From: Margaritispora aquatica
Lineage: Eukaryota; Ascomycota; Leotiomycetes; Helotiales; Discinellaceae
Assembly: GCA_007644065.1 (NCBI GenBank)
Contig: VJWN01000016.1
Span: forward strand, 729,207 to 793,206
DNA: 64,000 nucleotides
Direction of reading: 5' to 3'
Positions within the stretch are counted from its first letter, which is position 1; each line of letters begins with the position of its first letter. This document shows positions 35,782-47,421 of the stretch, in pieces. The notes beneath the pieces were generated by a model. It saw only the letters and a list, made by a program, of their open reading frames with translations. It did no database searches and had not been told where the DNA came from. A program made the position numbers and the translations under genes.

Positions 35782-37804
35782 AGTATCTATAGCAGTGAGG
35801 CTGAATTCCAGTAAGCTTTACTCTTTGTTGCTACACAAAGAGCTTGTGATGGATCCCGCCAATGAGATCTTAGAAAGCTTAAGAGCTTGTAGCATGTGAA
35901 GATTCATAAGGACCCGGTTACAACTTATAGGCACCTAGAGAAGACTCGTATTCTTTTCTATCTTAGAGGGCGAATGCTTTCAACAAGAAGCTTTGAACGC
36001 AATCATGGGGACAACCTAGATTATAGAGTTGCTGAAACTTTAGACTGCAAGCCAGTCGAATATCAGATCACCTGTTTTCAATTGCACAAAAGATGATTGA
36101 TTTGAATCACTTGCAAACTATCTAAGAGACTACAGTGCGTAACTTTCAAGAGCTACTTTAGTGGTAAGGGCATTCCAGAAGCAAGTGATTCCAAATAGCT
36201 CCGATGGACCTAGCGATGGAAATTTTTAATGTGGATCAGAACTCCAGTCCTTTGTTTCGTACAGTATAAAAGAGCCGAAACCATTGGCATATTATAAAGT
36301 GTTTGCACATTCAAGTTCACGTTCAATCAATTAAAATAGTGCACTTGCCAATGTCTGCAAGCGTACCAGTATCAAGCAATTTGCTCCAAAGTAAAATAAA
36401 CCAAACCTACTCTCTTCGAAACACTTTAGTTTCAAGGATACGATAGAGTTACAACTTCGTTTATTAAAAATACTTATTAGAATGATAGCTAGTCCAGGCC
36501 AAAGATTGGAGATTTATAAATCCCTATATTGCACGATATTCATTCAATACTTTATGGTTTTTAGTTATTCCTTGAAGTGCGAACATGTTGTTATCATTTG
36601 TAGGATTGTAATAAACGCAAGTAATGGCAGATAGAACTCAGCTTCACGCTGTATTGCTTTGTACAAACAAGCGTTAAATTGAATCCATTTAGTTCTTAAA
36701 AAATATTGTTGCTTAACATTAAAAAGATCTAAATCATACTATCGGTACAGAGTATGCTTAAATAGATTATAGGCTTCCGTCATAATAACTATTTCGAGCA
36801 TTTGCGAACTTTATTTCTGGCTTAGAAACACTTGATTTAGTAGGGTTCTAAAGAGTGGTTTCCTTTCCCAACTATAGTAGACGGCTTATAGAAGTTTCGG
36901 TTATTTCTAAAGTAGGCTTGACTTTTGACGTTGTTTTATCGAAGGTACGATCTAGATATAGATGCCGCAAAACAAAATAGATATACAAGTCCTTGCCTTA
37001 CGCCGATGCCTTCCTTATTCCTCCTAACGATATAAGTCCGTTTATCTTACTTTATTTTCTATTTGAATTCACTACCGTCTTATTATAAATACCAAGATAT
37101 ATTTCATACTCTTCCACCAATTCTATTTTGGTTAGCTTTGTCTTTACGCAAGGAATCGCTTTCTTCTACTACCACGTTTAACTTGACTTTAATCCCGTTC
37201 TCGGCTACGGTCGTAAAGGTTAGCGAATGTTTCCTACTATATCAAAGTTCATCTTTAGCTATGTTTTTCACAGACTTATAGATCATCATGAAGTTAATAG
37301 TAAAATAGTTATGTGCCTATGCGAGCACTTGGTCGACCAGCCTTGCTAAATTAGCCGAACCGAACTTTCACCCCGTGTGCGATCGACTGTCTGTCTAAGT
37401 ATCGTGCCGATAGACTGTATGAACTTCTGTCTAAGCCCGTGTTTTAAAACTCGGAGATCATGGCGTGAAATACAAAGCAGGATGGTCTCCTATCTACGCG
37501 AGATCTCGCTAATTAGCCGAATTCTCGCCTTTGCTCGCCGCTTGATTGTTCATTAACTTCACAACCTATCGACTTTGTAGAGTTGCTGTCCTTAAATATA
37601 TATCTTTCAACCATGTAGATACTCGCCATGACGCAAATTGAGCTTCAAAGGTATAAGGCTATGGGAGGCACCGCCCACGACTCACAGAAAGAATGTTCAC
37701 CTTTGGCATTACCCCTCTTTTCTTGCTCTGAATTTTAAAATTTGAGAACAACATCAACACACGACAATCTCAGCACCATAATCCTTTAGCGAGTCATAGC
37801 TATC
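35782..37804. other. AT-rich spacer with possible repeat relics
   Basis: No gene was recognised. The stretch 36350-37320 is AT-rich with short open frames only. Its minus strand near 37010-36970 gives a GVRQG string reminiscent of LINE reverse transcriptases, but the rest of that motif is absent. The final ~250 bp are upstream of the rhodopsin-domain gene. Confidence 0.45.
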
Positions 37805-39244
37805 ATGGCATCAAACTACTTCCTTAGAGTCTCCATCATCGTTGGCATCCTCCTAGCTTTAACATGGATCACTTTGATCCTTCGAATCTACGTCAAGGCA
37901 TTTAAGAAGAGCCAGTCAGAAGCTCTCGAAGACTGGTTTGCTCTTGTTGCGTTGCTGCTCTTTACTACTCTCTCGGTTTTTGCCCTCGAAGGCATGAGCC
38001 ACGGCATGGGTCTTCGCGCAGCTGAAGTTCCTTTCGAGGACTTCGTCCCTGCAGTCCAAGTACGTCCCTCTCCTCTACACCCTCATCCCGATCTCATACC
38101 ATAAAAATTAACTTACCCCGCAGTACTGGTTTGGCGTAGGCATCGCGTACGCACTCACAACCTGCTTCACGAAACTAAGCATCACCGTCTTCCTGCTCCG
38201 CATCGTCATCAAGCCAAGCCACATGTACACTCTATACGGCATCTCGGGCATCGTTGTTTGCTCTACAATCGCATTCGTTCTATTCTTTATCTTCCAATGC
38301 TCGCCCGTCGACGATCTCTGGAATAGCGTCAAGCATGGCCGCCAGGGTAACTGCCTCTCAGCACACACGATTGCGGGACTTACATACGCATTCTCGGGGG
38401 TCAACGCTGCCGCTGATGTGGTTCTCTCGGTGCTTCCTATCTTTGTCGTCTCGCAGCTGCAAATGAACTTCAGAACAAAGATTTCTGTGTGTCTAGTCTT
38501 AGGGCTGGGACTTCTGTAAGCCGATCACCTCTCTATTCGGATTTCAAGTTGCGAGTTTCGAGTTCCAAACTAACGTGATGCAGAGCTTGCATAGCAGTCA
38601 TAGTAAGAATCCCATACCTCGAGATCCTGGTCAACAATCCACATGAGCTCCTCTATACTTCCGTGAACGTTATTATCTGGTCAATTATCGAGCCAGGTCT
38701 TGGTCTCACTGCCGCTAACATGGCAACCTTGCGCTCGTTATTTGCGGATTGCTTCTCTCGGACCAGACTATGGGGGAAATCCGTCTGCAACAAGAAATCA
38801 CCTATCCTCCACAGACTAAATCGAAACCCCTTCACCGGACTTTCGAACCCATTCTCTAGAACTTCACGCCCCTTCTCCAAAACCATGAGTCAACGAACCG
38901 ACACGCCATTCAACAGCAGGAACTATACCCGAGATATGGAATTGCAGGATACGAATTTAAGCGGCATCACAATCACTTCTGGCTTCAGAGAGCCTCCGAG
39001 CTGGAATTACGTGGAGACAGAAAATTGGGACGTCGTACTTGGATCCAACAGAGCTGGAGGTTTAACCATTCAGAATAACACATTAGGTTCTTGGCAGTTG
39101 GATGCGAGAGAGATTATCCCTTTGGATTTCATCGGTGCTGGTTGGGATGATGAGGCTTGTGGTGGCTCGATGGCCAGCAGTCATCCACTGGCGAGGGTGC
39201 AGGCACGTCGAGACTATGGTGCTGGCATTGGAATTGCTCTTTGA
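37805..39244 (+). CDS. Rhodopsin-domain (PTH11/SAT4-type) seven-helix membrane protein
   Basis: Member of the large fungal family PF20684, integral membrane proteins of unknown or receptor-like function. Exons: 37805-38059, 38124-38515, 38584-39244; 435 residues. Membrane segments are visible at about 8-26, 43-62, 86-108, 124-145, 171-195, 213-235 and 248-270. Family marks are LRIYVK, EDWFALVA, YALTTCFTKLSITVFLLRI, DDLWNSV, GNCLS, ADVVLSVLPIFVVSQLQM and IIEPGLGLTAANMATLRSLF. The cytosolic C-terminal tail (about 165 residues) is Ser/Arg/Asn-rich and probably disordered. Confidence 0.9.
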
Positions 39245-40374
39245 GATTGCCGACAATCATGGCTGCTGCTAAATAGATAGGCGAGGTTTCTGGGGTCGAT
39301 AGATATGATCGGATAGGGCAAATGGATGGATTTCTAGCGTTTCGTGAGGAACTGACTGGATAGCGATTAAACTTCCGAAGGAGCAATAGGCGAAAAGTTC
39401 GCACCTTCGATAAGGAAAGAAAGCCTGATATACCATTAATGACAAACTCTATTTGACATTGATGATCTTTTCATTTTCATTTTCGTCGCTAATTTTCGTT
39501 CATTACATCGAGAGAAAATCGGATGGTTGTAAAGTGTTGACCTATAACCTAAAACATCTTAACTTAGACGAAACAACAATCTACTAAACTACAAGCATAC
39601 AAGCAATAGCACATCCAGGCTTCGATATGTAAAGCTTTTGAACACATGCATACACGCGCCCACAAACGAAAACCCTCCACAAGCTTCAAAACTCGCTTAT
39701 CAACACTCCTCCACCACACCACACAATGAACAAAGAAGAGCAACACAAAGACACGAAGCTTCGCTATATCCGAAATAACCGAAAGCATACAGACCTGCAT
39801 GCATAGAGGTGAGACATTTCGCTTCTTCTCCAATGCCTGTCTGTCCTGCGTCGGATGCAAGCACGGAGCCGGGGGTGAGCAAGGTACACAGCCAGGGGGT
39901 TGAGATCAGGGGGATGCATGTATAAGAGGCATGGGCCAGGGGGAGGACCGAAAGGAGGAGGTGGATCGCAATTGCGTGGATATGCGGATGTGCGGATGCG
40001 ATTGTGTGAGAGTGGAGAAAGTATTGGATTTAGTCGACTTGCTTTGGGATATGATGACGAAGATGTTTACGAAAACGATATCCGGGTTTGAATTTGGATT
40101 CGAGGTTTTTCGATAGCTTGAGGAGCGGTTAGTACGATATTGTGGATGAAGCTGAATTGCGAATAATTGAAGCGAGTCGTTGGAAGCACGTGGGACATGA
40201 CTATGAAACTTCAAGGAGGTGTTACATATTATGCTATTATTTGTATTTTGGTATCATCTAAAGCATCATCCGTCTTCAATATATCCATCAGAATTGAAGA
40301 TGACAAAACACCACCTCCACCATAACGCCAAAGATGCATTCATCAATATCATCAAACTCTTAGTAGCCAATGCT
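39245..40374. other. Spacer, no gene recognised
   Basis: 3' region of the membrane-protein gene and of the converging carboxylesterase. Short frames on both strands (39564-39860, 39900-40214) have no family features. Confidence 0.5.
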
Positions 40375-42362
40375 TTAATTTTCATACAGAGCCTTCATCA
40401 ACCATTCACACCTGCTATTGGCCGTGGTGTCTACGCTCAAAGCGCCCACTCCGGAGTATCCCAATTCCAAAACAGTCGCATTCGACTGATACTCAGGGAA
40501 GAACGGCACAGTGGGTCCGTTCGGGTTTCCATCCTTGCTCATGGCAAAGTTGGTGATGTAGGTTTGCAGCGCGGTTGCAATAGCGGGAATGACAGCTAGG
40601 CCGCTGTTCAAAGTGGTAGTGTCGCCATTGAAGAACGTGTACGCGACATCCTCACCGTGAAATCCGGGTGGGACGGTGAAGTAGTACGCGTGCGTCTCGT
40701 TCTTGTACGCGAGATCCAGGTAGCGCGTGTTGCAGGTGAAGGACACCTCGGCGGTGATGAGCGAGTTGCGGCCGGCCATGGTGGTGTAGGGATAGGTGCC
40801 ATCATAGACAGCGGGCCAGATCTCGGTCAGCATGGTGTCGATGGTTGCGTTGGTGGCGCCGGGGAAGACTTGGACGAGGTTGGTTCGCAGGAGAGACTCT
40901 TCGAGGAGGAATGGTGAGGTGAGGGTTGCGCCTTCATTGGAGTTGTGTCCGACCATCACTTCGATTGGAGCGTCAAATCTACCCTCATACAAGAGCTTGC
41001 CGGTCATGTCTGGGACGAATGATCCGTCAACGACGGGACCGAATGTGAAGGTTCCGTACGGAGCGGATCGAGCTACCACGACGCTGTTGAGACCAGCGAG
41101 GGTGGCGAAGTCGAGAGCGCGGAGAGAAGCAACGTCTGTGATGTTGGAAGAGATGAGGGCTTGTGCTTGAGACAGAACGGAGGCGAAAGTCGCTTCTTGT
41201 TGGGCGTTTCCTGGAACAGGTGGGAAACCTGGAGATTGGAGGATAGCCTTTGAGAAGGGTGGTGCACCGTGGGCTCCTCCGTAGGCGGTGATTTGGTGCA
41301 TGATGCTTCCTGCTCCGGCACTCTCACCGAGCACGGTAACGCGCGAGGCATCACCACCGAAGAGGTGAATGTTTTCTTTTACCCAATCGAGAGCAAGACG
41401 TTGATCGTAAAGAGCAGCGTTAGAGACACCACCTTCTGAGATGAAGGTTGAGCCTGACATCCAGCCGAACATGCCGACGCGGTAGTTCATGGCAACGTAG
41501 ACGACACCCTCGCCTCCATTCTTCTGAGCTTGAGCAATCAAAGTGGCTGGGTTACCGGTACTGGTCTTGTCTCCATACACATATCCACCTCCATAGATCC
41601 AGACAAGAACTGGTGCCTTAGAAGAAGCATTGTTGTAGATAGATTGCGGAACGATGACATCAAGGTGAAGACAATCCTCCTTGGCGTTTCCATTGGATTG
41701 CGGCAGAGATCCGATGGTCAAACTAGCTTGGTATGCGCTGACTTGCGCCTGAACTGCATTCAAAGTGTTGATATCTGCTCCGGATGCAGCATATCCAGCG
41801 ACTTGAGGCCAAAATGGAACTGCCTGAGCACAGACAGATCCTTGTTGACCATCATTGACAGTTCGATTGATAGTTGTTGGCTTGATTGGAGCAGCGAAAC
41901 GAAGTGCTCCAACTGGAGGCGCAGCATATGCGATGTTGGAGAAGTTGTAGTACTTGCCAGTTTCCTGATATACTGTTTAGTAGACATACATGAACTTGAT
42001 TTCGAGTAACTTACATTCACAGTAGCTTTGTGAAGAGCATACACGAGATCAACAGTTGGAAGTCCTGTTGCCGATGAGGTGGTTGATGTAGCGATCACCG
42101 ATGAAGATGAGCTAGACGTTGTAACAACCACAATGGACGTTGTGGATTTCGAAGTTGACGAGCTCTTGCTTGACGATGTAGTCTTCACCGAGCTAGATGT
42201 CGTTTTGCAGGAAGTAGTAGACGACGACTTCTTGGTCGAAGATGTCGTGGTTTTGCACTTGGTGCTGCTACTGCTCGTGGTAGTCTTTGGTTTTGGGGCA
42301 GCAAAGACTGGAGCAAAAGAGCTACTAAGAGCGAGAACAGCTACAAACAGAGAGGCACTCAT
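40375..42362 (-). CDS. Secreted type-B carboxylesterase with Ser/Thr-rich stalk
   Basis: An alpha/beta-hydrolase of the cholinesterase/lipase family (PF00135). Two exons (minus), 42362-42015 and 41964-40375; 645 residues against about 550 usually. Residues 1-21 are a signal peptide (ends FAPVFAA). Residues about 25-100 are almost only Ser/Thr/Lys with three Cys, a likely O-glycosylated spacer. The catalytic domain begins NETGKYYNFSNIAYAAPPVG across the intron. It has EDCLHLDV, VWIYGGGYVYG (oxyanion hole), the nucleophile in VTVLGESAGAGS, and FHGEDVAYTF with the catalytic His. The substrate is unknown. CGGTTATCG at 42601-42609 lies about 240 bp upstream, the same 9-mer as in the GH88/esterase promoter. 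Confidence 0.93.
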
Positions 42363-43994
42363 ATTGAAGTTGGATCAAGAGAGACAATGATTGACTGTGA
42401 GCTGACTGGAGAGCAGAACAATCCAAGGTCCATCCCAACTATCTTATAATCTTCATCCCAACTGTCATCCGGAAATTGAAGTCAACTTTGAGCTCAGTCT
42501 ACCATGCGCAACCAGGGTGCCGATTTACCCTTGTGTGAGAAACCGGTAGATATCCGAACCTGATGCTAAGCCTTGCTCGCCCGGTGAGTGAACATCTTTT
42601 CGGTTATCGTGAGAGACGTGATCTCTCACTTGACGCGCAGTTCGTCACCATCAGCTCTGATGTGGTGAGAATAAGCGAATAATCGATCCATCGCTATAAC
42701 GGTAATATCTGTATCGAAGTGAGACATTTCGTGAGATATTTTTGACGGTATCTTTGACGATTGGAAGAAAAGTCAACATGACAGCGGATGTGTTTGTGGG
42801 GAACATCGGACATTAGATGCAAGGTACTGGGATAACGCATGAATCTCATTGCCAGCCGATTGGATTTGACAGCTTTCCTGACCCACGTGATCAACCGGAT
42901 AGAGCTCCATGCCTAGGATTCAATAGCGCAAGGACTCGTGGCTCGGCTTCGATTGCTTCTCGAAGACGTAAATCAATATTTCGTAAAATGATCCTTGTTT
43001 TGTCACTTCTTGCGAGGATTGGCGTTGACTTTCACAAGCTGATTGTCGAGGTGTAAAAAAGCCTCGGTGTCGTCAGCACTTAGAAATCAGCCTTCAACCA
43101 GCATCCTTCAAACGTCCGTACTTTGTCAAATCGTGACTTTCTGAGGTAAGCAGAGACTTGACCGCTGTCTGAGCTGTGGCTGAAGATCATCCGCAGCCAG
43201 ACGAGCTCGAGTCATCGAATGGCCGATATTTATGGATCCAGACAAGGAAGACGAGAATAGCTGCTACAGCATCGGCGGAGATCTTATATATTCGAACAGA
43301 TAGTTCACCGAAGAAAATGGAGAAGTCAATCTTTCAATTTTTAAGTCTGTTCTCAATCTGTAAGCCAGGTTCCCAGAAAAGCGAGCGCGAGGCACTTGTG
43401 TCCAGCTTCATGGAGATAGCCAAGACGGACAATGTTCCTATTGTGCAAGTCTCTGGACATTGGAAGGCTAATTGAGCAAGTGATTTTCGTCGCTTTTGTA
43501 TTAGCGATGCGTGCTTAACGAGTACCAAGCAACTTTTTGTGCTACTTCAATCAACCGCATACCGAGCACTGCTCACTTCATAGCTGCTGTCGCTTCAATC
43601 TTTTTAGCTCAGGTGTCTAAAGTGAATTAACGGTCGAGCCATTATCAATCATTTGACAGTCGTTGATTCAGTTCGTGCTTCTTCCTGTAATTTTGTTCTG
43701 TTTCGCTAACAGTTGGTTGGACTGCACTTGCTCGGCTTTTGAGAGGAAGTCGTCTTCCAAAGCCTCAACCAATATCTCTCGAAGGTGATGGTCATGTCAG
43801 GTTGTACTTTCTATCAGCGAAAGTGGCCAGTTTAGCGAATAATTAATACCATTACCTACCTACCTACTTACTTACTTCCCTACTTCTTGAAGCCCGTGAT
43901 ACCCACCACCCACACAAAAATTTCCATAAACCTAAAATCTCACCACCTCTTCCCCAATCCCCATCTCAACACCGCACAACTCACAACTCACAAC
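42363..43994. other. Spacer, no gene recognised
   Basis: Upstream region of the carboxylesterase on the left. A 99-codon plus frame at 43176-43475 shows no domain, signal peptide or splice pattern that would support it. Confidence 0.5.
43854..43878 (+). repeat. CTAC/CTTA tetranucleotide microsatellite
   Basis: ACCTACCTACCTACTTACTTAC-type run just downstream of the small membrane-protein gene. Confidence 0.8.
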
Positions 43995-44543
43995 TCACAA
44001 CACCATTCCCAAAACCCCAACCACGGCCCAACTCCCCACCAAATACGTCATGTTCAAACTAACCTCCTGCGTGATACCCACAGCATCATTATAGTCCCCC
44101 GTCCCGGGGAGCGGGACCTTCGCCTTGCCCTTCCAATGTGCAGCGACATGCTTCCGCGCCGCCACCAACGCCGCCGCATTCACGCCCGCAACTACCGTCC
44201 TAGCGACAACCGGGACATTACCTTCAACTAGCGGGTAGAACACCAGGATCAGCGAGCTGGTGAAGGAGAGGAGGACCTGGTTTGTGTCAGGTGACCTGTG
44301 CTGAACCTTGGAGGGGGTTGGAGAAAGGGGAATAAGGTAGATACGTACGGCGAGCGTGCCGCTAGCTTGGGTCGTTCTCGTCTTGTGCAGTTCCCGCTCG
44401 GCGATGTTGGAGTATTTCGCTGCTTTCTTGCTGGTGTCCTCGTATTTCTGCAGTTTGGGGATGGCGATTGAGGCGAGGTAGAGGTTGTATGCACTGAATG
44501 CTGCTTGGAGCGAGGTAACGATTGTGAGAATTGCGGAAGTCAT
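43995..44543 (-). CDS. Small integral membrane protein, unknown function
   Basis: Two exons (minus), 44543-44349 and 44276-43995, joined by a 72-nt GTACGT-CAG intron; 158 residues. Hydrophobic stretches are at about 3-25 (ILTIVTSLQAAFSAYNLYLA), 66-82 (VLLSFTSSLILVFYPLV), 88-103 and 139-158, with an amphipathic Lys/Glu-rich helix at 30-60, suggesting four membrane segments. The frame from 44573 starts with TTG, so the ATG at 44543 (MTSAIL) is used. The layout recalls small DUF1772-type proteins, but I cannot assign a family. Clean splicing and exon sum support a real gene. Confidence 0.65.
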   Translation of the reverse strand: MTSAILTIVTSLQAAFSAYNLYLASIAIPKLQKYEDTSKKAAKYSNIAERELHKTRTTQASGTLAVRIYLIPLSPTPSKVQHRSPDTNQVLLSFTSSLILVFYPLVEGNVPVVARTVVAGVNAAALVAARKHVAAHWKGKAKVPLPGTGDYNDAVGITQEVSLNMTYLVGSWAVVGVLGMVL

Positions 44544-45463
44544 TTTCGGTTTTGTAACGATGCTATTTAGCAATTGATTGATACGGGAGTTCTTTTGATT
44601 TGAATAGAAATAATGCTTGTTGCGTTGTTGTTGACTTCGTGTACTTTGGATATTTGCCCTGGCATTGGTAGCCGAGGAGCGTGGCTATGACGTAAGTGTC
44701 TCGCAACGGTGCAGCACGAGTCGTCTTGCGAGGATATTAAGCCCTCAAACTCTTCAAATTACGTTTTAGATCGCAACGATTGGCAATAAGGCTTCTCTGA
44801 AGCTTGAATGATTTCCATACTTATATCATAACCCCTTGGGTGACTGATTGTCTCTGCGTCTGTGCGAATTTGACGCCAATTCCTTCACATGTGCTCCACA
44901 AAGCCATAGGGAGGCTGGAAGCCTGAAAGCCGAATGTTAATTCCATCTTCAGCACTCGATAGCACTTGCTAAATAGCATGTTGCAACGAGAATGGGAACT
45001 ATCTTTAAGTGACATGTAAATTGCATTGTCAAGTCCAATTTACAGAAAGATATTGGCATAAAATGTTGTCAAGGTTAATGTTTTACCATAATTATATGAG
45101 TAAACCAATTACAAACAGTAGGTTCAAAGCCTTGTTTAAGGACAGGATCCTTAAAATGAAGACTGTGAAAATTAGATCTTTAATTCTATCATCGAAATCT
45201 AGAAGCACCTTCTGGATAGAATTGCTCCTTAAGATAAGGTAGTTTGACCTTGTACCCATCTACGGACTGCCATAACATGAAACAAAGGGAGAAATTGATA
45301 TCACCAAAGTATATGGAAGGTGTTGTCATCAAAATAAAACCATGCATTGACATTATCTATCATACAATGGACACCAATCCGAGCCCTGGTTCATCCCTCA
45401 TCCTTCATCCCTTATCCCATAGGATCATGATGGATTCAGCTGGTACAGAATCACCAACCAAGC
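44544..45463. other. Spacer, no gene recognised
   Basis: Nothing coding was seen. Frames here are short and AT-rich. Confidence 0.5.
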
Positions 45464-45852
45464 TTAGTGAGAAGTGCTTCCACCCTTCTTGCCAGCCTCA
45501 ACTGGGTCGACCTTGCCGTGAGCAAATTCTAAAGCTGAATGTCAGTGACAGAATGCAAAACGAGGTAGTGAGTGAAAGACTTACGACCCTTGGAGCTGCC
45601 ACCAGAGTTGCCAGAGCTCTCAGTGGTATCATCATCATTGCTTGCAGCGCTTCCACCAGAAGCCTTTCCTCCCTCTCTGCCAGCCTCGACGGGATCGACC
45701 TTGCCTTGAGCGAACTCTAGATTGATGTTAGATGTGTTGTGGAATGGAGAAGATGGATGCGAGGACAACTTACGTCCAGTTCCGACACGCTTGTCTGGAG
45801 TTCCGTCCTCCTTGAGTCCTCCGTGCTCAGTTGGCTTGTAGGTGTCAGACAT
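45464..45852 (-). CDS. Small KGG-repeat, conidiation/stress-type protein
   Basis: Three exons (minus), 45852-45774, 45716-45585, 45528-45464; 91 residues, hydrophilic, no Cys or Trp. It starts MSDTYKPTEHGGLKEDGTPD. Two copies of FA(Q/H)GKVDPVEAG(R/K)(E/K)GG follow, each opening its own exon, separated by a Ser/Asp-rich linker. The GG-terminated repeat is of the KGG/con-10-like kind found in small fungal proteins induced at conidiation, light or stress. Function in this gene is inferred from family only. Both introns interrupt a codon after its first base (GGA C / GGT C). Confidence 0.82.
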
Positions 45853-47421
45853 GATGATGGTTTGGTTGGTTGTTTGGTTTGTTTGGTATTTAGTTGTGAA
45901 TTTGGTTGAAGAGTGAAGAGTGTTTTTGTGTTTGTGATGATGATGAAGAAGAAATGCTTTTGAGAGGAAAAGTTCTCTCTTATATACACCAATCCGCTAA
46001 CATGTACTAATATGTAAGGAAAGTGCAGTTAGTTGCTCATTGCTCATTCAGGAAAGAACAATCTCACTTCATTGTCTCGATTCGTTCCTTGTTTACAAAC
46101 ATGCCATCATACCTTACTTACCCCGCCATGCCAATCTTCCTCATCCAAGCAAAAGGCGAGTGAAGTTCCTTCCCAAAAGCCGACTGGATGGGATCAAATT
46201 CCCGTTCTTGTTCATATCTCTTTCCCAATCGACAAGTTAGTTTCCCATGTTTAGATTCACGCATGACTGCGGGGCATCGCAGACTAGGTTGGCAGGTCAT
46301 GCCGGGGTCCAACACTAACGTCTGTTTCCAAATCATGATGTCAAGACATCCCGTTTCTAAGCCAGGTACGCCAGCCCCTTTATTTATTCCATTGGTCTAT
46401 TGCGAGATATTCAGAGTTCAAAACTGCAGGTACCGCGGTCAAAAGCAGATCGCGGGGATTTGATAGTGCATTTTGAGAAGGGCCGTTGGAGCGGACCTAA
46501 GCTCCGGCACGCTTGACGTAGCTAGTGACGATAAAGGCAAACGCGAAGTCACATGCCATCGCGTAAAGTGGCGGGATCACGAATACGAATCCTTAGAAGG
46601 TAGGAGTGATGAGTAAGAGGCTGAAGTAGATCTTCTAAAGAAATCACAAGCTTCGAGGTAGCCAGATGTAGAGATGAACTTGTCTTGAGCTTGCTTGGGG
46701 AGTGAATTCTTCCAAGGGATTACTTAATTGTGAGGAAGTCGAAAGTCTGCTGGCTTGTTCCGATTTCAATTTCGTTACTTAGACGATAGCACTCTCCTCT
46801 TTTCAAAAGAAGGAAAACGTAAGTGGCTTTGCTCGTCGTTCAATTGCAAACAGATGACTATTTCAAGCCAATTCAGATCCTCCATGGCAGATGATGACAA
46901 AGTGAAGGAGAAGTATTCACCTCCACGACGAACAAGCAAAATAACGAATTTTATATCGTACACAGCGAGCGTTGTTTACATGATAGCTCTCTACGGAGAT
47001 TTTATAGCTCTTATTTTCAAGACAAATCGTCAAAACTTCGTCATTAAGCAGATGTTTGACTGACAGCTACGAAGAGGTATGCCAATAAGCGAGAAATTGC
47101 TGGACATGTGAGATATGAGTGTTTACAATGGTCCATTCAGAATGTATTCATCATTTCCGAAACTTCCTGTAGGCAAGCATTTCCGTCAAGATGTGAATAC
47201 CTTCATTGTTTCCTAATCGAGACCCTAGGTAGGTCTCTAGTTAGCCTGTCATCAGCTGAACCGCACGTGACATAGCTCCATCCCATTCTTGATCTCGAGA
47301 GTCCCATCTTTGCCAATGAAGACGAATGATTTACAATCCGATGATAGATTGTGCGATTCTGAAATAAAACAGTCAAAGATGGTTTCTTGATTGCAAAGTT
47401 CAAAACACAATCATCTCTACA
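45853..47421. other. Spacer between the KGG gene and the P450
   Basis: The first ~150 bp are the KGG leader and promoter (T/G-rich on plus). A 102-codon plus frame at 46755-47063 lacks recognisable features. No gene was called. Confidence 0.5.

Noticed and set aside
36950..37030. GVRQG on the minus strand as a LINE reverse-transcriptase relic
   Set aside because: Only five residues match; the following D-x-LSP-LLF part and other RT blocks are missing.
46755..47063. 102-codon plus frame with one hydrophobic stretch
   Set aside because: No family features and no promoter or splice support.
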